Source: a virus
Length of the DNA: 32,060 nt
Direction: 5' to 3' (one strand)
Virus record (IMG/VR): IMGVR_UViG_3300006192_000532
Coordinates: 1 to 32,060 of that record
Position numbers and translations under genes: made by a program. The notes beneath the pieces were generated by a model. The model did no database searches, was not told the origin of the DNA, and saw nothing but the letters and a program-made list of their open reading frames with translations. Position 1 is the first letter of the stretch. Every line of letters starts with the position of its first letter. Positions 23,313 to 29,330 of this stretch are shown piece by piece.

Positions 23313-24578
23313 CTAATTCTGTTGATTTGAAGATGAAGTATCAGTGCTTATTTCAAGCTCTCTATAGGCTGTTTGGATTCCATCGCGTAGAAGAAAAATC
23401 TGCTCATCGGAGCCAAACTGCTGGATGCACCTTTTTACAATGACATCACAGAATTTTTCATCGAGTTCTATGGTGTGGCATACACGGTCAGTTTGTTCGC
23501 AAGCAATAAGGGTCGAACCCGAGCCTCCAAATGGATCGAGGACGATGCAACCGGACATGCTGGAATTTGTAATGGGATATGCAATAAGGGCTACAGGCTT
23601 CATTGTCGGATGCTCACCGTTCTTCTTAGGTTTGTCATATTCCCAGATGGTTGACTGCTTGCGGTCTGAATACCACATGTGCTTGCCTTTTTTCTTCCAT
23701 CCGAAGAGCACCGGTTCGTGCTGCCATTGGTATGGGGAGCGACCTAGTACCAGGCTCTGTTTTTTCCAGATGCACGTCCCGGAAAGGTAAAAGCCCACAT
23801 CTGTGAACGCCTTCCTGAAATTCAATCCTTCAGTGTCGGCATGGAACACATAAATGGAAGCATCCTGGGCCATAACTTCCTCAATATTCTTGAATGCATC
23901 AAAGAGGAAGGAGTAGAACGCTTCATTGCCCATATTGTCGTTTTTGATTTTTCCCGCAGATCCTTCGTAGTTAACATTGTATGGTGGGTCTGTGACCACA
24001 AGGTTAGCCTTCTTGCCGTCCATCAGTGCGCTGTAGGTTTCGGGCTTTGTGCTGTCTCCACAGACAAGTCTGTGCCTGCCCAGGAGCCAGATGTCTCCTG
24101 GCTTGGTGATGGCCGGCTTTTGAAGCTCTGCATCGACATCAAAGTCATCCTCTTCAATCCCATCCTCATCAGTCATGAGTTTATTGAGTTCGGCTGGCTC
24201 AAAACCGAGCAATCCAACATCAAACTCCATACCCTGCAGACTTTCAATCTCAAGTCGCAAAAGTTCTTCATCCCAGCCGGCATCCTCGGCGTAGCGGTTG
24301 TCGGCGATGATATAGGCTTTCTTCTGGGCTTCGGTCAGGTGGTCGACAAAGACGCAAGGGACTTCAGTGAAGCCTTCCTCCTTGGCGGCGATTAAGCGGC
24401 CGTGTCCAGCAATCACGCTGAAGTCCCGGTCCACGATGATGGGATTGACGAATCCGAACTCTCGAAGGCTTGAGCGCAACTTGGTGATCTGTGCTGGAGA
24501 GTGGGTCCTCGCATTATTCACATAGGGTATCAGTTCCTGTATCGGAACCAGCTTCATGTCACTGGTTGTCTTGCTCAT
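23313..24578 (-). CDS. ParB-nuclease-domain/DNA methyltransferase fusion
   Basis: A 421-residue two-domain protein. Residues about 9-110 form a ParB N-terminal-like domain (LIPYVNNARTHSPAQITKL, AGHGRL at 57-62). Residues about 165-405 form a DNA N6-adenine or N4-cytosine methyltransferase. The catalytic motif DPPY lies at 197-200 and the S-adenosylmethionine motif DPFGGSGS at 348-355, so the order is that of a beta-class enzyme with its recognition segment between the motifs. It probably methylates phage DNA as protection from restriction or to regulate packaging. The start overlaps the metK stop by 20 bases, tying expression to the enzyme that makes its cofactor. No cognate restriction endonuclease is seen. 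Confidence 0.93.
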   Translation of the reverse strand: MSKTTSDMKLVPIQELIPYVNNARTHSPAQITKLRSSLREFGFVNPIIVDRDFSVIAGHGRLIAAKEEGFTEVPCVFVDHLTEAQKKAYIIADNRYAEDAGWDEELLRLEIESLQGMEFDVGLLGFEPAELNKLMTDEDGIEEDDFDVDAELQKPAITKPGDIWLLGRHRLVCGDSTKPETYSALMDGKKANLVVTDPPYNVNYEGSAGKIKNDNMGNEAFYSFLFDAFKNIEEVMAQDASIYVFHADTEGLNFRKAFTDVGFYLSGTCIWKKQSLVLGRSPYQWQHEPVLFGWKKKGKHMWYSDRKQSTIWEYDKPKKNGEHPTMKPVALIAYPITNSSMSGCIVLDPFGGSGSTLIACEQTDRVCHTIELDEKFCDVIVKRCIQQFGSDEQIFLLRDGIQTAYRELEISTDTSSSNQQN

Positions 24579-25734
24579 ACTTCTTCACCACCTCTTCCAA
24601 TTCTTTATATTTTCCGACATTCTCCCATGGGTACAGACAAGATGAGAAATGGCCATAGACTGCTGTTTCTGAATACCTGGGGAATCGGAGATTCAAAAGT
24701 TCAATAATGGCAGCTGGGCGAAGGCACCAAACTTCCATGACCGCTTTTCTTAAGAACTCATCAGGTACCTTCCCAGTCTCGAAAGTATCTACCTCTACAG
24801 ATACTGGATCTGCCTTTCCGATGGCGTAGGCAATATTGACCTGACACCGCTCGGCAAAATCGCACCAGACGATGTGCTTGGCAATGTTCCTGGCCATATA
24901 GGCAGCTGACCGGTCAACCTTGGTTGGGTCCTTTCCAGAGAAAGCTCCGCCGCCATGTGCAGCAAGACCGCCGTAGGTATCAACCATAAGCTTCCTACCG
25001 GTTAGCCCTGTGTCTGCCGCAGGACCACCCTCGACGAATCTTCCAGAGGGATTGATCAGTATTTCGGTATTTTCGTCAAAAGGAAAATCCTCAAAGCATT
25101 TCCAGAGAACATTGGCGTAGATATCTTTGGTCAGCTCATCTAGTGTTTTTGAAGCATCATGCTGCACAGAGACGACGATGGTTTTAACCCTATTTGGTTT
25201 CCCATCCTGGTACTCCACAGTAACCTGAGCCTTTCCATCCGGTCTAATTCCCTTGATGAGACCGTCATGCCTGGCTTGATCCAGCCTTTTTGTGATGCTG
25301 TTTACGAGTACGACTGGAAGAGGTAGCATCTGTCTGGTTTCGTTAGTAGCATAACCGTACATGGTTCCCTGGTCCCCGGCTCCTAAGCTTCCGTACCAAG
25401 AGGTGTTGCCGTTCCTGTATTCCAAGGTATTATCAACACCGTTAGCGATATCCGGGCTTTGCTTGTGCACGAAAACGAGGATACGGAACTTCCTAGGATC
25501 ATATCCGACCTGTTGGAGCGTGTACCTCACAATTCTTTTAATATCGATTTTACCGCTACAGGTGATTTCGCCCGCCACGATAATCTTTCCCTTTGTAGCC
25601 ATTACCTCGCAGGCCACGCGAGAAGCGGAGTCTTTGCTAAGGCACGCATCCAGGACGCTATCGGCGATAAGGTCGCAGAGCTTGTCAGGATGGCCTTCAC
25701 ACACGCTTTCTGCTGTTAGAAATTTGCTTTCCAT
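24559..25734 (-). CDS. metK: S-adenosylmethionine synthetase
   Basis: A 391-residue methionine adenosyltransferase, full length for the family. It converts ATP and methionine to S-adenosylmethionine, phosphate and pyrophosphate. Family motifs are all visible: GHPDKLCDLIADSVLDA (14-30), GAGDQGTMYGYATNE, and the phosphate loop GGGAFSGKDPTKVDRSAAY. The gene sits inside the phage late block, starting two bases after the small terminase stop and overlapping the methyltransferase gene, so it is phage cargo and not the host's housekeeping copy. It probably raises cofactor supply for methylation of the many new phage genomes. All catalytic motifs look intact. Confidence 0.95.
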   Translation of the reverse strand: MESKFLTAESVCEGHPDKLCDLIADSVLDACLSKDSASRVACEVMATKGKIIVAGEITCSGKIDIKRIVRYTLQQVGYDPRKFRILVFVHKQSPDIANGVDNTLEYRNGNTSWYGSLGAGDQGTMYGYATNETRQMLPLPVVLVNSITKRLDQARHDGLIKGIRPDGKAQVTVEYQDGKPNRVKTIVVSVQHDASKTLDELTKDIYANVLWKCFEDFPFDENTEILINPSGRFVEGGPAADTGLTGRKLMVDTYGGLAAHGGGAFSGKDPTKVDRSAAYMARNIAKHIVWCDFAERCQVNIAYAIGKADPVSVEVDTFETGKVPDEFLRKAVMEVWCLRPAAIIELLNLRFPRYSETAVYGHFSSCLYPWENVGKYKELEEVVKKYEQDNQ

Positions 25735-25735
25735 A

Positions 25736-26269
25736 TCATTTTCCTTTCCGAGCGGTAAGTAGCCGCTCCATCAAATCGTCTTGAGGGGTATAGTTCGAGC
25801 AATCAGTCAGGCTGTTCTCTCGCACAATGGCGAAAATTTGAGCCCATAAACTGTACGTCTGTTTTGAAAAGGACTGAGCCATACTTACATACGGAGACGC
25901 GATTGGAGCACCCGTCGTCGGATGTTTTGCCAGAAGTCCATATTCTGAGATAGCCTGCTCGCATTGAATCCAGCGGGCGGCACTCATGGCATATTGTTCT
26001 ATTTGTTGCTTCGGGACCAGATGGCTGCATTTGTGTTTTATAAGCCATCCCCAGGTATCTGTGTAGATGTCATTGGCTATCAGTGGATGTCCGTTCTTTT
26101 GCGTGGCTGATAACCAGTCTGCAGGTTTTGGCATTTCCGTCCCTATCTCTGAATCGCCTTCAGGCAATGGGACAATCTGAAGATTGTGCGATTTGCCATC
26201 CTGTATTTTATCCGCTAAAGCCTTTCGCGGTCTGCCACCTACACCTGGCTGAGGACCTCTTTTTCCCAT
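25736..26269 (-). CDS. Terminase small subunit (P27 family)
   Basis: A 177-residue small terminase of the P27 family. It opens with the family's basic GKRGPQPGVGGRPRK segment, followed by PKPADWLSATQK and a helical core (QIEQYAMSAARWIQCEQAISEYG, LLAKHPTTGAPIASPYVSMA) and an acidic C-terminus. Small terminases recognise the packaging site and load the large subunit. It lies directly after the candidate cos region and the HNH gene, but the large subunit is separated from it by metK, the methyltransferase and three small genes. The ATG has GGAGGTGAACTG. Confidence 0.93.
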   Translation of the reverse strand: MGKRGPQPGVGGRPRKALADKIQDGKSHNLQIVPLPEGDSEIGTEMPKPADWLSATQKNGHPLIANDIYTDTWGWLIKHKCSHLVPKQQIEQYAMSAARWIQCEQAISEYGLLAKHPTTGAPIASPYVSMAQSFSKQTYSLWAQIFAIVRENSLTDCSNYTPQDDLMERLLTARKGK

Positions 26270-26382
26270 CAGTTCACCTCCAATCTAAATGAGGGGGTTA
26301 ATACCCCCAAAACTTATGAAAAAATTTACACGAAGCCCCACGCCCGTTCCCCGGGCATAAGGTTGTAGAGATTTGATCCCCC
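26270..26382. other. Candidate cos packaging site
   Basis: This 113-base gap between the HNH and small terminase genes holds several GC-rich symmetrical elements in an otherwise mixed sequence: GGGGGT-TAAT-ACCCCC at 26293-26308, a GCCC/GGGC pair around 26340-26360, and a C run followed by CTACCGG near 26378. The hairpin at 26293 has no T run, so it is not a terminator. HNH proteins beside terminase genes are part of cos-type packaging machines, and the cos site usually lies in this gap. The cut position cannot be read from sequence alone. Confidence 0.5.
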
Positions 26383-26742
26383 CTACCGGTCGTGCCAACG
26401 ATCCCCGTCACGAGCTGTGATGGATGAATGGCAAGGTGTGCAAAGGGCCATGAGGTTGGATTCATCATGGGTTCCTCCCCGTGCAAGCGGAAGGATGTGG
26501 TGGACCTCAGTTGCCTGAGTCATTCGTCCTTGCTTCATACACTCCTCACAGAGTGGGTTGGCTTCGATGTAGCGATCTCGTATGCGCTTCCAGGCACGAC
26601 CGTACCTTTTCTTTGAGTGGGGATCACGATCATACTTCTCATAACGAGATGCTTCCTGCTTTGCATGCTTCTCACAAAATCTGCTCTCTGTCAGCTCCGG
26701 GCAACCGGGGTGAGAACATGGTCGTTTTGGTTTTCTTGGCAT
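26383..26742 (-). CDS. HNH endonuclease of the packaging module
   Basis: A 119-residue HNH nuclease starting MPRKPKRPCSHPGCPEL at the ATG after GTGAGGTGTTTT. The catalytic core is VHHILPLARGGTHDESNLMALC (split: His81-His82, Asn96, His105), with structural zinc pairs C65-x2-C68 and C101-x2-C104. An extra Cys pair lies in the first 25 residues. In cos phages a terminase-linked HNH protein is needed for cleavage at cos and for packaging. Its position right before the small terminase supports that role over a homing endonuclease, which would normally interrupt or flank its target gene differently. Confidence 0.93.
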   Translation of the reverse strand: MPRKPKRPCSHPGCPELTESRFCEKHAKQEASRYEKYDRDPHSKKRYGRAWKRIRDRYIEANPLCEECMKQGRMTQATEVHHILPLARGGTHDESNLMALCTPCHSSITARDGDRWHDR

Positions 26743-26766
26743 AAAACACCTCACTTTCTGGGCATA

Positions 26767-26800
26767 ACAAAAGCCCCACAGGATTGCTCCCATGAGGCTT
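26767..26800 (-). terminator. Terminator hairpin ahead of the late genes
   Basis: The minus strand reads AAGCCTCATGGGA-GCAA-TCCTGTGGGGCTT and then TTGTT. All 13 base pairs form (including three G-U) around a GNRA-type GCAA loop. The T run is interrupted, so termination may be partial or subject to antitermination. It stands between the DUF1492 gene and the HNH gene. Confidence 0.75.
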
Positions 26801-26819
26801 CGCCTTTATGCTTTTCGCT

Positions 26820-26828
26820 ACTATAACA
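26820..26828 (-). promoter_or_regulatory. Extended -10 candidate late promoter
   Basis: The minus strand has TGT-TATAGT, a TGn-extended -10 element with five of six matches to TATAAT. The -35 position with a 17-base spacer reads TCCCAA, which is a poor match, so the promoter would need the extended element or an activator. Transcription would begin near 26812, only about 12 bases before the hairpin at 26771-26800. It starts right after the stop of the DUF1492 gene. Confidence 0.5.
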
Positions 26829-26848
26829 TTAACATGATCACATTGGGA

Positions 26849-27277
26849 CTAATAGTGACAAACAGTGACGTCTTCAGGAATTTTAACTTTATCAAGCGCT
26901 GCATCATGCAATCGGTAAAGGTGGCGAAGGTTATACCCAAGCTCCACGGCTATTTCTGGCCAAGACTTATTGCTGATATAACGCTTCTCCAGGATCATTC
27001 GATACTCGTTGTAATCCACTTCACGGATAACAAGACTGATCTCACGCTTAAGATCCACCAAACTTTCTAGGTCTGTGTTAATCTCGTCCTGCAGATCAAT
27101 GATTTTCAATACAGTGTCAGCCATAGGCGATACGCTTTTACTAGGATTCCTTGGCATACTTGTTAATGTAGAGGTGCATCTCGTTGCCAACTCATTTAAG
27201 GATTCTACCATTTCGAGCTTGCTGGCAATCCTCTGATCCAATCGATATGCCTGTGATAAATATTCTTTAGCGGTCAT
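26849..27277 (-). CDS. DUF1492 protein, sigma-region-4-like late regulator
   Basis: A 142-residue protein of the DUF1492 family. The N-terminal half is a coiled coil (RLDQRIASKLEMVESLNEL, LKIIDLQDEINTDLESLVDL). The C-terminal half resembles a sigma-70 region 4/ArpU-RinA helix-turn-helix: ILEKRYISNKSWPEIAVELG followed by the recognition helix in YNLRHLYRLHDAAL. Related proteins switch on late genes in Gram-positive phages. It is the last gene before the promoter-terminator pair that leads into packaging genes, exactly where a late regulator is expected. The ATG has GGAGGTGCAAAGAA and overlaps the preceding gene by 11 bases. Direct evidence for its target is lacking. Confidence 0.85.
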   Translation of the reverse strand: MTAKEYLSQAYRLDQRIASKLEMVESLNELATRCTSTLTSMPRNPSKSVSPMADTVLKIIDLQDEINTDLESLVDLKREISLVIREVDYNEYRMILEKRYISNKSWPEIAVELGYNLRHLYRLHDAALDKVKIPEDVTVCHY

Positions 27278-27494
27278 TTCTTTGCACCTCCTCGTTCACT
27301 CTTCGAATGAGGTACTCAGCATTAAGACTGGTTATCTCACCGTACCAATTAGAACGGAAGAACCGTTCTAATATTCTCACTTCAGTTTGGTAGCCTCTGT
27401 TATCAGGTCTCTTCTTCAAATTACGAAGTGCACTCCGATAATCTTTTACGGCTTGCATAACAATGGCATTTGCTAAACTTTCATATGGTTCCAT
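27267..27494 (-). CDS. Small conserved phage protein of unknown function
   Basis: A 75-residue mostly helical protein (YESLANAIVMQAVKDYRSAL, LERFFRSNWYGEITSLNAEY). Similar short proteins with an AIVMQAVKDYR start and an FFRS-W segment lie before DUF1492 genes in Clostridia prophages, as I recall. The aromatic FFRSNWYGE motif may form a small core. There is no catalytic motif, signal or membrane segment. It overlaps the start of the DUF1492 gene, which suggests coupled expression and possibly a partner role. The function is unknown. Confidence 0.75.
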   Translation of the reverse strand: MEPYESLANAIVMQAVKDYRSALRNLKKRPDNRGYQTEVRILERFFRSNWYGEITSLNAEYLIRRVNEEVQRNDR

Positions 27495-27542
27495 AGTCGT
27501 ACCCCCGGATTTTTATTTTTCTCGGATTGGCACGGATTGTCT

Positions 27543-28916
27543 TTATTTGACTCTCATTTGCAGATCAGCTTTGACAGCATCGATAAGCGCTGACTGGCTT
27601 TTATCCTTCAAGGACAGAGCCCTTAAAACACGCTCATCAATAGTGCCTTTTGTAACGATGTGCTGCACCACAACCGTTTCAGCTGTTTGGCCTTGTCGCC
27701 AAAGCCTGGCATTTGTCTGTTGATATAACTCTAGTGACCAGGTAAGGCCGAACCATACAATGCAAGATCCGCCGGCTTGAAGATTTAAACCGTGTCCTGC
27801 AGATGCGGGATGAATTAAGCCGACCGTTATTTCCTTGTTGTTCCACCTTCGAATACTTTCAGCGGTATCCAGCTTAGAAAATGAGACCTTAATGCTTTGA
27901 AGCTTTTCTACGATTCTTTCGTAGTCATGCTTATACCAGTAGGCCACGAGTATCGGTTTTCCGGCTGCCGCCTCAATAATATCCTCCAAGGCATCTACCT
28001 TCTGATTATGAATTACCTCTGTTCCACCACAGTCGTTATAAATGGCACCGTTGGCCATCTGACAGAGCTTGCCTGAAAGTGCTGCAGCATTGGCAGCAGT
28101 AACTTCACCACCAGGAAGTTCTAATACTAGGTCTCTTGCTAATTCACCATAGCGCTCTGCCTCTTTTTCAGAAAGCAATACGGTGTATTCACTGCTGATC
28201 AGTTCAGGCATCTTAAGATAATCCGTTGACTTCATTGAAATCGTAATGTCGGAAATTTTCTTGTAGATACATTGCTCCGCACCGGGAAGCGGCTTGTAGC
28301 TATAAACGATCTGGCCATTTCTCTTATCTGGCATAAAATAGTTGCTGCGAAATGCCGAAATAAATCTACCAAGCCTTACACCCATGTCAAGCAATTTGAA
28401 CTCAGCCCACAAATCCATTAGTCCATTGCTGCTTGGTGTTCCTGTCATTCCAATAATGCGCTTTACTTTAGGCCTCACTTTCATCAGTGACTTAAAGCGC
28501 TTGGTCTGATGATTTTTGAAGGAAGAAAGTTCATCAATGATTATCGTATCGAAATCAAAGGTCAGTCCGCTATCATCAATGAGCCAGCAAAGATTCTCAC
28601 GGTTGATTACATAGATATCTGCTGAAGCCTTTAGCGCCTTAAGCCGTTCAGCAGTGCTTCCTACTGCAACTGTAACAATCAGGTCAGATAGATGATCCCA
28701 TTTTTTTATTTCAGCTGGCCAGGTATCTCTTGCCACTCGAAGCGGTGCAACCACTAATACCTTATGGGCGTCGAAGTAATCAAACAGTAGATCATTGATA
28801 GCAGTAAGGGCGATACTTGTTTTTCCTAAACCCATATCCAGCAGTACTGCCGATACCGGATGAGACTCTATGTAGTCTATCGCATACTTTTGATATTCAT
28901 GTGGTTTGTACTGCAT
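27543..28916 (-). CDS. SNF2-type DEAD/DEAH helicase
   Basis: A 457-residue superfamily 2 ATPase of the phage SNF2 type. Walker A is DMGLGKTS (27-34), motif II is IIDELSSF (DEAx variant), motif III is MTGTPSSNGL, motif V is SAGHGLNLQAGG and motif VI is QTNARLWRQGQ. It probably remodels or unwinds DNA during phage replication or recombination. I use the ATG at 28916, which has GGAGGGATTTTTG upstream; five further codons in frame lie inside that site. It overlaps the end of the VRR-NUC gene by 20 bases, and the helicase-nuclease pair is common in Firmicute phages. Confidence 0.93.
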   Translation of the reverse strand: MQYKPHEYQKYAIDYIESHPVSAVLLDMGLGKTSIALTAINDLLFDYFDAHKVLVVAPLRVARDTWPAEIKKWDHLSDLIVTVAVGSTAERLKALKASADIYVINRENLCWLIDDSGLTFDFDTIIIDELSSFKNHQTKRFKSLMKVRPKVKRIIGMTGTPSSNGLMDLWAEFKLLDMGVRLGRFISAFRSNYFMPDKRNGQIVYSYKPLPGAEQCIYKKISDITISMKSTDYLKMPELISSEYTVLLSEKEAERYGELARDLVLELPGGEVTAANAAALSGKLCQMANGAIYNDCGGTEVIHNQKVDALEDIIEAAAGKPILVAYWYKHDYERIVEKLQSIKVSFSKLDTAESIRRWNNKEITVGLIHPASAGHGLNLQAGGSCIVWFGLTWSLELYQQTNARLWRQGQTAETVVVQHIVTKGTIDERVLRALSLKDKSQSALIDAVKADLQMRVK

Positions 28917-29178
28917 CAAAAATCCCTCCAATCTGACTCTCGTCGTCTAATATGAAAACTGAAAATCCCAAACTTCTTAGCAACTTGTGCCTTGCCATCT
29001 GTAATGGACGCGGGTGTTTGCCAGGGGCTTTTACTTCAACAAAGGCTATAATTCCTCCAGGCATTAGAAGTATTCGATCCGGCATGCCATCAAAGCCCGG
29101 AGATACAAACTTCACCGCCAGCCCGCCACGCTTTTTTGCTTCCAAAGTTAACTTCTTTTCTATCTCTTTTTCTCTCAT
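28897..29178 (-). CDS. VRR-NUC domain nuclease
   Basis: A 93-residue stand-alone VRR-NUC protein of the PD-(D/E)XK superfamily. Catalytic residues are visible as Asp34 (GMPDRILL) and the E-x-K pair Glu48/Lys50 (FVEVKAPG), with a basic N-terminal helix (REKEIEKKLTLEAKKRGG). Such proteins cut branched or flap DNA and accompany SNF2 helicases in phage replication blocks. I chose the ATG at 29178, eight bases after GGAG; the frame is open to 29217, but that extension consists of the repeat at 29203-29216. The gene overlaps the helicase gene by 20 bases. Confidence 0.9.
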   Translation of the reverse strand: MREKEIEKKLTLEAKKRGGLAVKFVSPGFDGMPDRILLMPGGIIAFVEVKAPGKHPRPLQMARHKLLRSLGFSVFILDDESQIGGIFDAVQTT

Positions 29179-29199
29179 CGCCATATCTCCATCAATCAA

Positions 29200-29328
29200 T
29201 GGTGCAGGTCGGTGCATGTCACTGCATAAACCCCCTATAGGCTATTTTTATATAAAAACTCTCTATAGGGACTTTTTATATAGGACCTTCATCGACCTGC
29301 ACCATTATATTTTTTGCAGGTCGGTGCA
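29200..29328. repeat. Repeat-rich intergenic region, candidate replication origin
   Basis: TGCAGGTCGGTGCA occurs twice as an exact direct repeat (29203-29216 and 29315-29328), and 12 bases of the same element (29200-29211) recur inverted at 29293-29304. Between them CCCTATAG (29233-29240) and CTATAGGG (29263-29270) form an inverted pair around the perfect 14-base palindrome TTTTTATATAAAAA (29245-29258), so the stretch can fold as a nested hairpin or cruciform with an AT-rich centre. It lies between the primase-helicase and VRR-NUC genes. An origin, an operator cluster or an attenuator are all possible. Confidence 0.7.
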
Positions 29329-29330
29329 AC

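Noticed and set aside
26383-26742. HNH gene as a free-standing homing endonuclease
   Set aside because: Its place directly before the small terminase and its size match packaging-linked HNH proteins of cos phages, and no interrupted gene or intron is seen nearby.
29233-29270. Inverted repeat as a simple terminator after the primase gene
   Set aside because: No proper T run follows the outer stem on either strand and the loop is a long AT palindrome; the flanking direct repeats fit an origin or operator better.
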